Positions 18,423 to 27,950 are shown, counted from the first letter of the stretch. The stretch is DNA of 64,000 bases from Streptococcus mitis (GCF_005144795.1 NZ_SWFJ01000005.1:62001-126000); one strand, 5' to 3'. Notes: generated by a model not told the origin, from the letters alone. Numbers and translations are program-made.

Positions 18423-18458
18423 AAATGAGTTTGGAAATAATATCCAAGCTCATTTTTT
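18423..18458 (+). terminator. fhs terminator
   Basis: A 13-position stem, AAATGAGtTTGGA / TCCAAgCTCATTT with one mismatch, and a 7-base loop, followed by TTTTTT. Confidence 0.9.
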
Positions 18459-18481
18459 ATCTAGATATAAGAAGTTGCCTT

Positions 18482-18532
18482 CTAGACGCAATCAGTCTAG
18501 GTAAAGATATTTTCCCTGAATTCTGATATAAT
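18482..18532 (+). promoter_or_regulatory. pcrA promoter and upstream inverted repeat
   Basis: TGA-TATAAT (18524-18532) is an extended -10. Centred about 36 bp upstream is CTAGAC-N7-GTCTAG (18482-18500), a perfect 6-bp inverted repeat that could be an operator; no regulator is known to me for it. Confidence 0.5.
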
Positions 18533-18565
18533 AGAAATATTGACTTCAAGAGTAAGGAAGAGAAG

Positions 18566-20857
18566 ATGAACGCATTATTAAATGGAATGAATGACCGTCA
18601 GGCTGAGGCGGTGCAAACGACAGAAGGTCCCTTGTTAATCATGGCAGGGGCTGGTTCTGGAAAGACTCGTGTTTTGACCCACCGTATCGCTTATTTGATT
18701 GATGAAAAGATGGTCAATCCTTGGAATATCTTGGCCATTACCTTTACTAACAAGGCTGCGCGTGAGATGAAGGAGCGTGCTTATAGCCTCAATCCATCCA
18801 CTCAGGACTGTCTGATTGCGACCTTCCACTCCATGTGTGTTCGTATTTTGCGTCGGGATGCGGACCATATTGGCTACAACCGTAATTTTACTATTGTGGA
18901 TCCTGGTGAACAACGAACTCTCATGAAACGCATTCTCAAGCAGTTAAACTTGGATCCTAAAAAATGGAATGAACGAAGCATCTTAGGAACCATTTCCAAT
19001 GCTAAGAATGATTTGATTGATGATGTAGCTTATGCTTCCCAAGCTGGAGATATGTATACGCAAATCGTGGCCCAGTGTTACACTGCTTATCAAAAAGAGC
19101 TTCGTCAGTCGGAGTCGGTTGACTTTGATGATTTGATTATGCTGACCCTGCGTCTCTTTGATCAAAATCCTGATGTTTTGACTTACTATCAACAGAAATT
19201 CCAGTACATCCACGTTGATGAGTACCAAGATACCAACCATGCTCAGTACCAATTGGTCAAACTCTTGGCATCCCGTTTTAAAAATATTTGTGTGGTTGGA
19301 GATGCGGACCAGTCTATTTACGGTTGGCGTGGTGCTGATATGCAGAATATCTTGGACTTTGAAAAGGATTACCCCCAAGCCAAGGTTGTTTTGTTGGAGG
19401 AGAATTATCGTTCAACTAAAACCATTCTCCAAGCGGCCAATGAAGTTATTAAAAACAATAAAAACCGTCTCCCTAAAAATCTCTGGACCCAGAATGCGGA
19501 TGGAGAACAAATCGTTTACTATCGTGCCAATGATGAGCTAGATGAGGCTGTATTTGTAGCCAGAACTATAGATGAACTTGGTCGGAGTCAAAACTTCCTT
19601 CACAAGGATTTTGCCGTTCTCTATCGGACAAACGCCCAGTCTCGTACTATTGAGGAAGCCCTGCTCAAGTCAAACATTCCTTATACTATGGTAGGTGGAA
19701 CCAAGTTCTACAGCCGTAAGGAAATTCGCGATATTATCGCTTATCTCAACCTCATTGCTAATTTGAGTGACAATATTAGTTTTGAGCGTATTATCAACGA
19801 GCCTAAACGTGGAATTGGGCCAGGAACCGTTGAAAAAATCCGTGACTTTGCGAATATGCAAAACATGTCCATGCTAGATGCTTCTGCTAATATCATGTTG
19901 TCTGGTATCAAGGGTAAAGCAGCCCAGTCTATCTGGGATTTTGCCAATATGATTTTGGATTTGAGGGAGCAACTGGACCAGTTAAGCATTACTGAGTTGG
20001 TTGAGGCGGTTCTAGAAAAAACAGGTTACATCGATATTCTTAATGCCCAAGCGACTTTAGAAAGCAAGGCTAGGGTTGAAAATATTGAAGAGTTCCTTTC
20101 TGTGACGAAAAACTTTGATGACACATCTGATGGGCCAGAAGAAGAAACTGGTCTGGACAAACTGAGTCGCTTCTTAAATGATTTAGCCTTGATTGCGGAC
20201 ACAGATTCAGGTAGTCAGGAGACATCAGAAGTTACCCTAATGACTCTGCATGCTGCCAAAGGTCTCGAGTTTCCAGTTGTCTTTTTGATTGGGATGGAAG
20301 AAAATCTCTTTCCGCTTAGCCGTGCAGCTGAAGATCAAGATGAATTAGAAGAAGAACGCCGTCTGGCCTATGTAGGAATTACGCGTGCAGAGAAAATTCT
20401 CTATCTGACCAACGCCAACTCGCGTCTGCTTTTCGGTCGCACCAACTACAACCGTCCTACTCGATTTATTAACGAAATCAGTTCAGACTTGCTTGAGTAT
20501 CAAGGTCTGTCTCGTCCTTCAAATTCAAGCTTTAAGGCATCTTATAGCAGTGGTGGTCTTGCCTTTGGTCAAGGTATGAGTCTTGCCCAGGCTCTTCAAG
20601 ACCGTAAACGCAGTGCTGCCCCAAAATCTATCCAGTCAAGCGGTCTTCCGTTTGGTCAATTTACAGCTGGAGCAAAATCAGGGTCTAGCGAGGCAAATTG
20701 GTCCATTGGTGACATTGCTCTCCACAAGAAATGGGGAGAGGGAACTGTTCTGGAAGTTTCAGGAAGCGGTGCTACGCAGGAATTAAAAATCAATTTCCCA
20801 GAAGTAGGTTTGAAAAAACTTTTAGCTAGTGTAGCTCCAATTGAGAAAAAAATATAA
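18566..20857 (+). CDS. pcrA: ATP-dependent DNA helicase PcrA
   Basis: PcrA is the UvrD/Rep-family superfamily 1A 3'-5' helicase of Gram-positive bacteria, needed for excision repair, removal of RecA filaments and rolling-circle plasmid replication. The 763-residue protein has Walker A AGAGSGKT (27-34), [19 protein letters not shown] (motif II), [14 protein letters not shown] (motif III), [18 protein letters not shown] and the motif VI stretch [14 protein letters not shown]. The C-terminal Tudor-like part ([15 protein letters not shown]) that binds RNA polymerase is also present. A strong terminator follows. Confidence 0.98.
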   Translation: MNALLNGMNDRQAEAVQTTEGPLLIMAGAGSGKTRVLTHRIAYLIDEKMVNPWNILAITFTNKAAREMKERAYSLNPSTQDCLIATFHSMCVRILRRDADHIGYNRNFTIVDPGEQRTLMKRILKQLNLDPKKWNERSILGTISNAKNDLIDDVAYASQAGDMYTQIVAQCYTAYQKELRQSESVDFDDLIMLTLRLFDQNPDVLTYYQQKFQYIHVDEYQDTNHAQYQLVKLLASRFKNICVVGDADQSIYGWRGADMQNILDFEKDYPQAKVVLLEENYRSTKTILQAANEVIKNNKNRLPKNLWTQNADGEQIVYYRANDELDEAVFVARTIDELGRSQNFLHKDFAVLYRTNAQSRTIEEALLKSNIPYTMVGGTKFYSRKEIRDIIAYLNLIANLSDNISFERIINEPKRGIGPGTVEKIRDFANMQNMSMLDASANIMLSGIKGKAAQSIWDFANMILDLREQLDQLSITELVEAVLEKTGYIDILNAQATLESKARVENIEEFLSVTKNFDDTSDGPEEETGLDKLSRFLNDLALIADTDSGSQETSEVTLMTLHAAKGLEFPVVFLIGMEENLFPLSRAAEDQDELEEERRLAYVGITRAEKILYLTNANSRLLFGRTNYNRPTRFINEISSDLLEYQGLSRPSNSSFKASYSSGGLAFGQGMSLAQALQDRKRSAAPKSIQSSGLPFGQFTAGAKSGSSEANWSIGDIALHKKWGEGTVLEVSGSGATQELKINFPEVGLKKLLASVAPIEKKI

Positions 20858-20863
20858 TTTTCC

Positions 20864-20899
20864 ATCCTTCTCACGAATAATAAAGTGAGGAGGATTTTT
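20864..20899 (+). terminator. pcrA terminator whose stem contains the radC ribosome binding site, with a competence-box-like loop
   Basis: ATCCTtCTCAC (20864-20874) pairs with GTGAGgAGGAT (20885-20895) as an 11-bp stem with one G-T wobble, followed by TTTTT. The right arm is also the GAGGAGG ribosome binding site of radC. CACGAATA (20872-20879), seven of eight matches to the competence cin-box TACGAATA, spans the end of the left arm and the loop. Confidence 0.8.
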
Positions 20900-21580
20900 A
20901 TGTACAGTATTTCATTTCAAGAAGATTCACTATTACCAAGAGAAAGGCTGGCAAAAGAAGGAGTTGAAGCGCTCAGTAATCAAGAGTTGCTAGCTATTTT
21001 ACTCAGGACAGGAACACGTCAAGCCAGCGTTTTTGAAATTGCCCAGAAAGTTTTGAACAATCTTTCAAGCCTAACAGATTTGAAAAAAATGACCCTGCAA
21101 GAATTGCAGAGTCTGTCTGGTATCGGTCGTGTTAAGGCTATAGAATTACAAGCTATGATTGAACTGGGGCATCGTGTTCATAAACATGAGACTATTGAGA
21201 TGGAAAGTATTCTTAGTAGCCAAAAGTTAGCCAAGAAGATGCAACAGGAGTTGGGACATAAAAAACAAGAGCACCTGGTGGCGCTCTATCTCAATACTCA
21301 AAATCAAATCATCCATCAACAGACCATTTTTATCGGTTCTGCAACTCGTAGTATCGCTGAACCGCGAGAGATCCTTCACTATGCCATCAAGCATATGGCG
21401 ACCTCTCTCATCTTGGTCCACAATCATCCTTCAGGAGCGGTAGCCCCTAGTCGTAATGATGATCATGTCACTAAACTTGTCAAAAAAGCCTGCGACCTAA
21501 TGGGGATTGTCCTCTTGGACCATTTGATTGTCTCTCATTCTAATTACTTTAGTTACCGTGAAAAGACAGATTTAATTTAA
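20900..21580 (+). CDS. radC: RadC-like JAB/MPN-domain protein (late competence gene in pneumococcus)
   Basis: A 226-residue RadC-family protein. An N-terminal helix-hairpin-helix part ([20 protein letters not shown]) precedes the JAB/MPN domain with its metal-binding motif [16 protein letters not shown]. Despite the name, a role in recombination repair is not supported; biochemical function is unknown. I choose the ATG at 20900 (MYSISFQED) because GAGGAGG lies 6 nt upstream; an in-frame GTG at 20885 is within the terminator stem. In S. pneumoniae radC is induced by ComX in competence, and a cin-box-like sequence is present here. It overlaps the convergent amidotransferase gene by 4 bases. Confidence 0.92.
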   Translation: MYSISFQEDSLLPRERLAKEGVEALSNQELLAILLRTGTRQASVFEIAQKVLNNLSSLTDLKKMTLQELQSLSGIGRVKAIELQAMIELGHRVHKHETIEMESILSSQKLAKKMQQELGHKKQEHLVALYLNTQNQIIHQQTIFIGSATRSIAEPREILHYAIKHMATSLILVHNHPSGAVAPSRNDDHVTKLVKKACDLMGIVLLDHLIVSHSNYFSYREKTDLI

Positions 21581-22266
21581 AGTTCATTAACGACATAGTC
21601 AAAGAGGTTTTTATCTTTGGGACGATTTTCAAAAAGAAATTCTGGGTGCCATTGGACACCGAGAAAGGAGAAATCATCCGTACTCATGACAGCTTCAATG
21701 ATACCATCTTTAGGATCATGAGCCGCAATCTTTAAATTTGGTGCTAAATCCTTGATGCTCTGGTGGTGGAAGGAGTTGATATGGGAAATTTCTCCATAGA
21801 TTTCTCGGAGAACGGTATCTGGTTCTGTCACCAAGCGTTGAGTTGTGTATTCAGCCGAACAATCCTGCCAGTGGTCTTCAATATCTTGATGCAAAGTGCC
21901 ACCCATGGCAACGTTAAAGAGTTGAGTCCCACGACAGACGGAGAAAATAGGCTTTTTCTGGTTAATAGCTTCTTTGATGAGGGCCAGTTCGAAGATATCT
22001 CTTTGAAGGTGGTAGTCATCGCTATCAATGGTTTTCGGTTCGCCATAGAATTTTGGATCAACATTTTGCCCACCCGTTAAGATGAGCTTGTCAATCATAC
22101 TGATATAGTGGCAGGCCATTTCTTGATCACCAATCGGTAGGATGATGGGAATCCCTCCAGCGTCTTTAACGCCTTCAACAAAGCCTTTTGCTGCGTAGCT
22201 CATCATGATGTCATCATCTGGATGAGTTTTTTCGTTTCCTGTAATCCCAATAACTGGTTTTTTCAT
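21577..22266 (-). CDS. Class I glutamine amidotransferase-like hydrolase (peptidase C26, PuuD-like)
   Basis: The 229-residue protein resembles gamma-glutamyl-GABA hydrolases (PuuD) and other stand-alone class I amidotransferases. The catalytic triad is visible: the nucleophile Cys111 in [10 protein letters not shown], and the His and Glu in [10 protein letters not shown]. The N-terminal [11 protein letters not shown] loop is typical. It probably hydrolyses a gamma-glutamyl bond; the substrate is unknown. It lies 17 nt downstream of rex on the same strand and so is probably expressed from the Rex-controlled promoter. Its stop shares TTAA with the radC stop. Confidence 0.88.
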   Translation of the reverse strand: MKKPVIGITGNEKTHPDDDIMMSYAAKGFVEGVKDAGGIPIILPIGDQEMACHYISMIDKLILTGGQNVDPKFYGEPKTIDSDDYHLQRDIFELALIKEAINQKKPIFSVCRGTQLFNVAMGGTLHQDIEDHWQDCSAEYTTQRLVTEPDTVLREIYGEISHINSFHHQSIKDLAPNLKIAAHDPKDGIIEAVMSTDDFSFLGVQWHPEFLFENRPKDKNLFDYVVNEL

Positions 22267-22283
22267 AAAATGATTTTCGCTTT

Positions 22284-22925
22284 CTAATCCTCTTTTCGCA
22301 TGAAGTAGAGGAGGGTTTGGAGTTCACTTGTCAAATCGACATACTGAACGACCACGTCTTTTGGTAAATGCAGATGGACTGGTGAAAAACTGAGAATTCC
22401 TTTCACGCCAGCATCAACCAAGAGATTAGCAACCTCTTGTGACTTAACGCTGGGAACGGTCAGGATTGCAGTCTTCACATCAGCATCCTTGATTTTTTCC
22501 TTGATTTGAGAAATCCCGTAAATGGGAATCCCGTCAGGAGTTTGGGTACCGACCTCAGGATGGTCATCTAGGTCAAAGGCCATGATAATTTTCATCTTGT
22601 TACGCTCGTGGAAGCGGTAGTGGAGAAGGGCATGGCCCATATTTCCAATACCCACAAGCATGACATTGGTGATGGAGTTATCATTGAGCAAATCGGCAAA
22701 AAACGTCATCAGTTTTTTGACATCATAGCCAAAACCACGACGACCTAGTTCACCAAAATAGGAAAAATCACGACGAACTGTCGCTGAATCAATACCAATG
22801 GCCTCTGCAATTTGTTTAGAGTTGGCACGTTCAATCTTTTCTGCATGAAATCTCTTAAAAATTCGATAGTAGAGAGAGAGTCTTTTCGCTGTAGCTTTTG
22901 GAATAGCAGACTGTTTATCTTTCAC
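22284..22925 (-). CDS. rex: Redox-sensing transcriptional repressor Rex
   Basis: Rex senses the NADH/NAD+ ratio and represses fermentation genes at low NADH. The 213-residue protein has an N-terminal winged helix ([20 protein letters not shown], then [20 protein letters not shown]) and a C-terminal Rossmann domain with [14 protein letters not shown] near residue 92. It starts with GTG at 22925, with GAAAGG upstream. Its own promoter contains a 16/18 match to the Rex operator, implying autoregulation. The amidotransferase gene follows in the same operon. Confidence 0.95.
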   Translation of the reverse strand: MKDKQSAIPKATAKRLSLYYRIFKRFHAEKIERANSKQIAEAIGIDSATVRRDFSYFGELGRRGFGYDVKKLMTFFADLLNDNSITNVMLVGIGNMGHALLHYRFHERNKMKIIMAFDLDDHPEVGTQTPDGIPIYGISQIKEKIKDADVKTAILTVPSVKSQEVANLLVDAGVKGILSFSPVHLHLPKDVVVQYVDLTSELQTLLYFMRKED

Positions 22926-22950
22926 AAAATCACAACCTTTCTATTCTTCT

Positions 22951-22982
22951 ATTTTATAGAAACATTGTGAAAAAATCAACAA
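22951..22982 (-). promoter_or_regulatory. rex promoter and Rex operator (ROP)
   Basis: TTGTGAAAAAATCAACAA (22965-22982) matches 16 of 18 positions of the ROP consensus TTGTGAAWWWWTTCACAA. On the minus strand it covers the -35 (TTGATT) of a promoter whose -10, TAAAAT (22951-22956), lies 17 bases further. Rex binding would block this promoter. Confidence 0.75.
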
Positions 22983-22988
22983 AAACAA

Positions 22989-23015
22989 GAAAAAACTAAG
23001 AAAAATCTTAGTTTT
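22989..23015 (-). terminator. Terminator of the prs-desulfurase operon
   Basis: On the minus strand AAAACTAAG-N6-CTTAGTTTT is followed by TTC and T-rich sequence. The left arm overlaps the last codons of the DUF4649 gene and the site abuts the rex operator. Confidence 0.8.
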
Positions 23016-23223
23016 GATGTAAAAAATCTGCATGTGATAGAAAACGGTAGAGGTCTCCGACCAGTCCTTGATAAACTTCCTGCCCCTTAAAAGTCAAAGA
23101 AGTCACATAAAGTGTATCTGGTAGGGTTACACATCCTGACAGAGCCAGCATGAGAGCTTCGTAATCCTCATACTTGAGAGTCCGCTCTACATGATAGCTG
23201 TCCTTATAGGTCAGTTCAAACAT
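23008..23223 (-). CDS. DUF4649-family small protein
   Basis: A 71-residue soluble protein beginning MFELTYKDSYHVERTLKYED, matching what I recall of the streptococcal DUF4649 family; no function is known. I start at the ATG at 23223, 7 nt after the stop of the upstream gene and with GGAAAGA before it, although the frame is open further upstream. It is the last gene of an operon with a cysteine desulfurase and a DUF1831 protein, so a link to sulfur or amino-acid metabolism is possible but unproven. Confidence 0.75.
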   Translation of the reverse strand: MFELTYKDSYHVERTLKYEDYEALMLALSGCVTLPDTLYVTSLTFKGQEVYQGLVGDLYRFLSHADFLHQN

Positions 23224-23230
23224 TTTGGCT

Positions 23231-23578
23231 CTATCTTTCCGATTTTGTAAAGACACCACGTTCTACCAAGCTATCCATGAGGAAGTAGAATTTTTCCTGA
23301 TGAATGTGGTGGTCTTCTGATTTGAAAATATCAACTAGACGTAGCCCAAACTTGTCAGTGATATTGATTTTAGCACCTGTAAGTTCCTTGTTAATGATGA
23401 TTTTGAGTTGGAATCCCTCACCGCTGTTCGGAACTTTTTCCAAAAGGCGAGTCAATTCATAGTTACCAACTTTTGTCTCAAAAAATGTGTTATCCTTGAG
23501 GGTGAATTTCTTAACAGAAGGACTAAGAGTGTAGTCGTAACGACAATTTTTTAACTGAATGGTTTTTTCAAATGCCAT
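23231..23578 (-). CDS. DUF1831-family protein
   Basis: A 115-residue soluble protein (MAFEKTIQLKNCRYDYTLSP at the start) that fits DUF1831, a family restricted to lactic acid bacteria and usually found beside a NifS-like cysteine desulfurase, as here (gap 4 nt). Families with this neighbourhood have been described as putative amino-acid metabolism proteins. No catalytic motif is seen. Its role as a desulfurase partner is inference from gene order only. Confidence 0.82.
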   Translation of the reverse strand: MAFEKTIQLKNCRYDYTLSPSVKKFTLKDNTFFETKVGNYELTRLLEKVPNSGEGFQLKIIINKELTGAKINITDKFGLRLVDIFKSEDHHIHQEKFYFLMDSLVERGVFTKSER

Positions 23579-23582
23579 ATGG

Positions 23583-24698
23583 CTAACCTCCGATAATTTC
23601 TTTTAAGGTTTTTGCGAGGGTTTGTAGGTCTTCAACAGTATTTTGTGGCGACCAACTGATACGAACGGATTCCTTCAAGCGTTCTGAATTTGCTCCGTAC
23701 ATAGCTTCAAGAACATGGCTCGATTGAACAATGCCTGCAGTACAGGCTGAGCCAGTAGAGATAGAAATTCCAGCTAAATCTAGCCGAAGGAGCAAGAGGT
23801 CGTTTTTCTGTTCAGGAAATCCAATATTGAGAACATAAGGGAGATGGTGTTCGCCTCTATTCAGGTAATACTGAACTCCCTCTAGCTCTGCCAGAAAGGC
23901 AGTTTCTAGATTTTGTACATGTTGAAAATGTTCTTCTTGTTTTTCTAGGTCTTCTTTTAGGGCTGCAACCATAGCCACTATGGCAGCTAGATTTTCAGTT
24001 CCTGCACGTTTTTTCTGTTCTTGGTCTCCGCCATGTAGATAGGAATCAAAGTCCATGCTAGATGCGTAGAGAAAGCCGATTCCCTTAGGACCATGGAATT
24101 TATGGGCAGAAGCAGTGAGAAAATCAATGCCCAATTCTTCTGGATGAATAGGGATTTTACCAATAGCTTGAACTGCATCAACATGATAGGCGGCAGGATG
24201 TTGCTTGAGTATTTGGCCAATTTCAGCAATGGGCAGTAGGTTTCCTGTCTCATTATTGGCAAACATGGTAGAAACCAAGATTGTATCGTTGCGTAAAGCC
24301 TTTTGAATTTGTTGAGCTGTAATTTCTTGATTTTCTGGCTGGATAATGGTTGCTTCAAAACCAAAGTGTTGAACCAAGTAATCAATGGTTTCAAGGACAG
24401 CATGGTGCTCAATGGCAGTTGTGATGATATGTTTTCCTTGTTCTTGATGACGAAGGCAGTATCCAATGATAGCAGTATTATTTCCTTCAGTCCCACCAGA
24501 AGTGAAAAAGATATGTTGAGGTTTTGTTCCCAGTAACTGAGCTAGTTCCTGACGGGCTTCTCGCAAGAGTTTGCCAGCTTGACGACCATGCCCATGAATA
24601 CTAGAAGGATTTCCATAGGTTTCTTGCATAACCTTGGTCGTAGCTGAAATAGCAACTGCTGACATGGGAGTCGTTGCAGCGTTGTCCAAATAAATCAA
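23583..24698 (-). CDS. Cysteine desulfurase (NifS/IscS-like)
   Basis: A PLP enzyme that takes sulfur from cysteine for thionucleosides or Fe-S clusters. In 371 residues it shows MIYLDNAATTPMS at the start, FTSGGTEGNNTAI, the VDAVQAIGKIP aspartate region, the PLP lysine in TASAHKFHGPKG, and the persulfide-forming cysteine in STGSACTAGIVQSS. The RISWSPQNT motif near the end contacts PLP phosphate. This is the IscS-like (group I) rather than SufS-like type. It is followed by DUF1831 and DUF4649 genes and preceded by the prs paralogue 10 nt away. Confidence 0.94.
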   Translation of the reverse strand: MIYLDNAATTPMSAVAISATTKVMQETYGNPSSIHGHGRQAGKLLREARQELAQLLGTKPQHIFFTSGGTEGNNTAIIGYCLRHQEQGKHIITTAIEHHAVLETIDYLVQHFGFEATIIQPENQEITAQQIQKALRNDTILVSTMFANNETGNLLPIAEIGQILKQHPAAYHVDAVQAIGKIPIHPEELGIDFLTASAHKFHGPKGIGFLYASSMDFDSYLHGGDQEQKKRAGTENLAAIVAMVAALKEDLEKQEEHFQHVQNLETAFLAELEGVQYYLNRGEHHLPYVLNIGFPEQKNDLLLLRLDLAGISISTGSACTAGIVQSSHVLEAMYGANSERLKESVRISWSPQNTVEDLQTLAKTLKEIIGG

Positions 24699-24707
24699 AG
24701 AATCACC

Positions 24708-25667
24708 TTATTTCTTTTTGTTGTAGGCAAAGAGTGGGCTGACTGGTTTTCTTTCGTGGATACAGACGATGGCATTACCAATTAACTCACTAGCAGTGAT
24801 GTAGCGTACGTTTTTAGGAGTTTTTTCTTTTGTTGCCACTGAATCAGTCACAAGAATTTCTTTAATATTTGTATTGTCAAGAAGTTCAGCAGCTCCTTCA
24901 ACGAAGAGACCGTGGCTAGAAACAGCATAAATTTCTGTAGCTCCTTCACGTTCAACGATTTTTGCAGCTTCAGAGAAGGTACGTCCAGTATTTAAAATAT
25001 CGTCAATCAAGATAGCTTTTTTGCCTTCGACATCACCGATAATATAACCTTCGTTGCGGCCTGCATCGTCTTGAGGATAGTCGATAATAGCGATAGGAGC
25101 ATCAAGGTATTCAGCTAGGCTACGAGCACGTTTGACACCTGAATTTTTAGGGCTAACGACAACTACGTCCGAACCAAGTAGGCCCTTATCGCAGTAATGT
25201 TTTGCAAATAGAGGAACTGTGAAGAGGTTATCAACAGGAATGTCAAAGAATCCTTGAACCTGAACAGCATGTAAATCAAGCGTAAGTATACGGTCAACTC
25301 CAGCCTTAACCAGCATGTTAGCGACTAGTTTAGCTGTAAGTGGCTCACGAGGTGAAGCAATGCGGTCTTGGCGTGCATAGCCAAAATATGGAAGGACAAC
25401 GTTAATAGTATTGGCACTTGCACGCACACAAGCATCAACCATGATTAACAATTCCATTAGGTGGTTATTAACAGGGAAACTTGTTGATTGGATGATGTAA
25501 ACATCATAACCACGGACACTTTCTTCAATATTCACTTGGATTTCTCCGTCTGAAAATTGACGTGATGACAGTTTTCCAAGTGGGACACCAACAGCTTGTG
25601 CAATTTTCTGTGCAATCTCTTGGTTAGAGTTGAGTGTGAAAAGTTTCATATTTTTTCTATCTGACAT
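24708..25667 (-). CDS. Ribose-phosphate pyrophosphokinase paralogue (Prs2 type)
   Basis: Class I PRPP synthetases make PRPP from ribose 5-phosphate and ATP. The 319-residue protein keeps [18 protein letters not shown] and the [18 protein letters not shown] region. Two normally invariant parts differ: the flexible catalytic loop, usually DKRRP..., reads [13 protein letters not shown], without the Lys and Arg; and the PRPP-binding loop, usually DTGGT, reads LNTGRTF. It corresponds to the second Prs found in streptococci. It may be a regulatory or altered-specificity paralogue, with the normal enzyme elsewhere. AGAGGATGG precedes the ATG. First gene of the operon with the desulfurase. Confidence 0.88.
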   Translation of the reverse strand: MSDRKNMKLFTLNSNQEIAQKIAQAVGVPLGKLSSRQFSDGEIQVNIEESVRGYDVYIIQSTSFPVNNHLMELLIMVDACVRASANTINVVLPYFGYARQDRIASPREPLTAKLVANMLVKAGVDRILTLDLHAVQVQGFFDIPVDNLFTVPLFAKHYCDKGLLGSDVVVVSPKNSGVKRARSLAEYLDAPIAIIDYPQDDAGRNEGYIIGDVEGKKAILIDDILNTGRTFSEAAKIVEREGATEIYAVSSHGLFVEGAAELLDNTNIKEILVTDSVATKEKTPKNVRYITASELIGNAIVCIHERKPVSPLFAYNKKK

Positions 25668-25779
25668 TATGGACCATCCTCTGTAAACTTTATAAATCCT
25701 AGTTATATTTACCTTACATATATGAACTGGGATTTGTGTATTTTTATCTTTTCTATTTTACCAAAAATTGGAGATTATT

Positions 25780-26349
25780 TCAGCTATTTTTCATGCTTTT
25801 GACAAATCGAACCAATTTTGAAGAAGCTTTTTGATAAGAAATATGATTTTCCTCTAAAAATTGCTGGAAATCCTGTTTGCCTTGCTCGTGATTTTCCACT
25901 TCAAGTTCTAATTCGTAATCTATTATATCAAAATACTGACTCTCATCCAGTGCCATGAGACCAATAGATGTTTGCATTTCATAGCGAAATGTTGTTAGAC
26001 AACCTAGTACCTGCCAGTTCTTGCTTTGGATACCATGTTTGGCTAATTCATCCAGTACTAGCCCCTGAGGAAGTTCTTGCTTAGCCAGATAGTTTTCCGC
26101 ATCTTTTAGTTGCAATTTTTGATTGTATTCCATGTTTCCAACACTCTGTGGGACTTTGAGTGTCAATTCTGCCCAGTCTTCAAAAGTGCGAATGCGCATA
26201 GCAACTTTCTTTTCTCGAAGTTCAAAATCAGGTGTGTCGATGTAGTAATTTTTTTGACGGACAGGAGTGACACCTGTGAATTGGTCTTTTAGACGATCAT
26301 ATTCATCTTTTTTCAAGAGTGTTTTCAATTCAATTTCTAAATGTTTCAA
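25780..26349 (-). CDS. CYTH-domain protein
   Basis: A 189-residue CYTH (adenylate cyclase/thiamine triphosphatase) tunnel-fold protein. The signature EIELKTLLKKDEY at the N-terminus gives the ExExK motif, and basic/acidic pairs follow (YYIDTPDFELREKKVAMRIR; LDESQYFDIIDYELELEVE). Such proteins hydrolyse inorganic or nucleoside triphosphates. The start codon is TTG at 26349, with AAGGTAAG upstream; no ATG fits. It is divergent from relQ, with the two -10 boxes only 3 bp apart, an arrangement suggesting linkage to (p)ppGpp metabolism. Confidence 0.88.
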   Translation of the reverse strand: MKHLEIELKTLLKKDEYDRLKDQFTGVTPVRQKNYYIDTPDFELREKKVAMRIRTFEDWAELTLKVPQSVGNMEYNQKLQLKDAENYLAKQELPQGLVLDELAKHGIQSKNWQVLGCLTTFRYEMQTSIGLMALDESQYFDIIDYELELEVENHEQGKQDFQQFLEENHISYQKASSKLVRFVKSMKNS

Positions 26350-26381
26350 TTTTCTTACCTTTTCTTTATCTATGAAAGCGG

Positions 26382-26396
26382 ATTATATGATATAAT
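26382..26396. promoter_or_regulatory. Back-to-back -10 boxes of the CYTH gene and relQ
   Basis: ATTATA (26382-26387, the -10 of the minus strand) and TATAAT (26391-26396, with TGA before it on the plus strand) are separated by 3 bp. The leader is about 26 nt for the CYTH gene and about 74 nt for relQ. Confidence 0.65.
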
Positions 26397-26476
26397 AGCT
26401 TTGTATTTATTGTATATGAATCTGGAGAAAAAATCAAAGATATTTTGAAGGATAATATGGGAACAAGGGAGAATAT

Positions 26477-27148
26477 ATGACCTTAGAATGGGAAGAATTT
26501 CTAGATCCTTACATTCAAGCTGTTGGTGAGTTAAAGATTAAACTACGTGGTATTCGTAAGCAATATCGTAAGCAAAATAAGCATTCTCCGATTGAGTTTG
26601 TGACTGGTCGAGTCAAGCCAATTGAAAGTATCAAGGAAAAAATGCCTCGACGTGGTATTACTTATGCGACCTTGGAACACGATTTACAGGATATTGCTGG
26701 TTTGCGTGTGATGGTCCAGTTTGTAGATGATGTCCAAGAAGTTGTGGCTATTTTGCGCAAGCGTCAGGATATGCGGATTGTACAAGAGCGAGATTACATT
26801 ACTCATCGAAAGGCTTCAGGCTACCGTTCCTATCATGTGGTAGTAGAATATATGGTTGACACCATCAATGGAGCCAAGACCATTTTGGCGGAAATTCAAA
26901 TTCGTACTTTGGCCATGAATTTCTGGGCAACGATAGAACATTCTCTCAACTACAAGTACCAAGGGGATTTCCCAGAGGAAATTAAAAAGAGACTGGAAAT
27001 TACTGCCAAAATTGCCCATCAGTTGGATGAAGAAATGGGTAAAATTCGAGATGATATCCAGGAAGCCCAGGCTCTTTTTGATCCTTTGAGTAGAAAATTA
27101 AATGACGGTGTAGGAAACAGTGACGATACAGATGAAGAATACAGGTAA
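26477..27148 (+). CDS. relQ: Small alarmone synthetase RelQ
   Basis: A stand-alone (p)ppGpp synthetase (GTP pyrophosphokinase) without hydrolase or C-terminal domains, 223 residues. The RelA/SpoT synthetase fold is shown by [20 protein letters not shown] (G-loop and start), RVMVQF, the ATP-binding [16 protein letters not shown], and [22 protein letters not shown]. RelQ acts as a cytosolic tetramer, activated by pppGpp and inhibited by single-stranded RNA in other Firmicutes. AAGGGAG precedes the ATG. First gene of the conserved relQ-nadK-rlu-pta run; nadK overlaps its end by 17 bases. Confidence 0.95.
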   Translation: MTLEWEEFLDPYIQAVGELKIKLRGIRKQYRKQNKHSPIEFVTGRVKPIESIKEKMPRRGITYATLEHDLQDIAGLRVMVQFVDDVQEVVAILRKRQDMRIVQERDYITHRKASGYRSYHVVVEYMVDTINGAKTILAEIQIRTLAMNFWATIEHSLNYKYQGDFPEEIKKRLEITAKIAHQLDEEMGKIRDDIQEAQALFDPLSRKLNDGVGNSDDTDEEYR

Positions 27149-27950
27149 ACGAATTGACCTGATAGCTAATAGAAAACCGCAAAGTCAAAGGGTTTTGTAT
27201 GAATTGCGAGATCGTTTGAAGAGAAACCAGTTTATACTCAATGATACCAATCCGGACATTGTCATCTCCATTGGTGGGGATGGTATGCTCTTGTCGGCCT
27301 TTCATAAGTACGAAAACCAGCTTGACAAGGTCCGCTTCATTGGTGTTCACACTGGACATTTGGGCTTCTATACGGACTACCGTGATTTTGAGTTGGATAA
27401 GCTAGTGACTAATTTGCAGCTAGATACTGGTGCAAAGGTATCATACCCTGTTCTAAATGTGAAGGTCTTTCTTGAAAATGGTGAAGTGAAGATTTTTAGA
27501 GCACTAAATGAAGCCAGTATCCGCAGGTCTGATCGAACCATGGTGGCGGACGTTGTGATTAATGGTGTTCACTTTGAACGTTTTCGTGGAGATGGGCTAA
27601 CAGTTTCGACACCGACTGGTAGTACAGCCTATAACAAGTCGCTTGGTGGAGCTGTTTTACACCCAACCATTGAAGCTTTGCAATTAACGGAAATTGCAAG
27701 CCTTAACAATCGTGTTTATCGAACGCTGGGTTCGTCCATTATTGTTCCTAAAAAGGATAAGATTGAACTCATTCCAACGAGAAACGATTACCATACCATT
27801 TCTGTTGACAATAGCGTTTATTCTTTCCGCAATATTGAGCGAATTGAGTATCAAATCGACCATCATAAGATTCACTTTGTAGCATCACCTAGCCATACCA
27901 GTTTTTGGAATCGTGTTAAGGATGCATTTATCGGCGAGGTGGACGAATGA
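27132..27950 (+). CDS. nadK: NAD kinase
   Basis: Phosphorylates NAD+ to NADP+. From the ATG at 27132 ([10 protein letters not shown]) the protein has 272 residues, the usual streptococcal length; a GTG 12 bases earlier is possible but less likely. The GGDG motif is at 48-51 ([13 protein letters not shown]), [11 protein letters not shown] is the NE/S motif, and [17 protein letters not shown] is the conserved glycine-rich motif. It overlaps relQ by 17 bases and the pseudouridine synthase gene by 4, so the operon is translationally coupled. Confidence 0.95.
   Translation: MKNTGKRIDLIANRKPQSQRVLYELRDRLKRNQFILNDTNPDIVISIGGDGMLLSAFHKYENQLDKVRFIGVHTGHLGFYTDYRDFELDKLVTNLQLDTGAKVSYPVLNVKVFLENGEVKIFRALNEASIRRSDRTMVADVVINGVHFERFRGDGLTVSTPTGSTAYNKSLGGAVLHPTIEALQLTEIASLNNRVYRTLGSSIIVPKKDKIELIPTRNDYHTISVDNSVYSFRNIERIEYQIDHHKIHFVASPSHTSFWNRVKDAFIGEVDE

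Noticed and set aside
26551..26558. TATTCGTA, an exact competence cin-box on the minus strand
   Set aside because: Inside the relQ coding sequence with no gene start downstream on that strand; codon chance.
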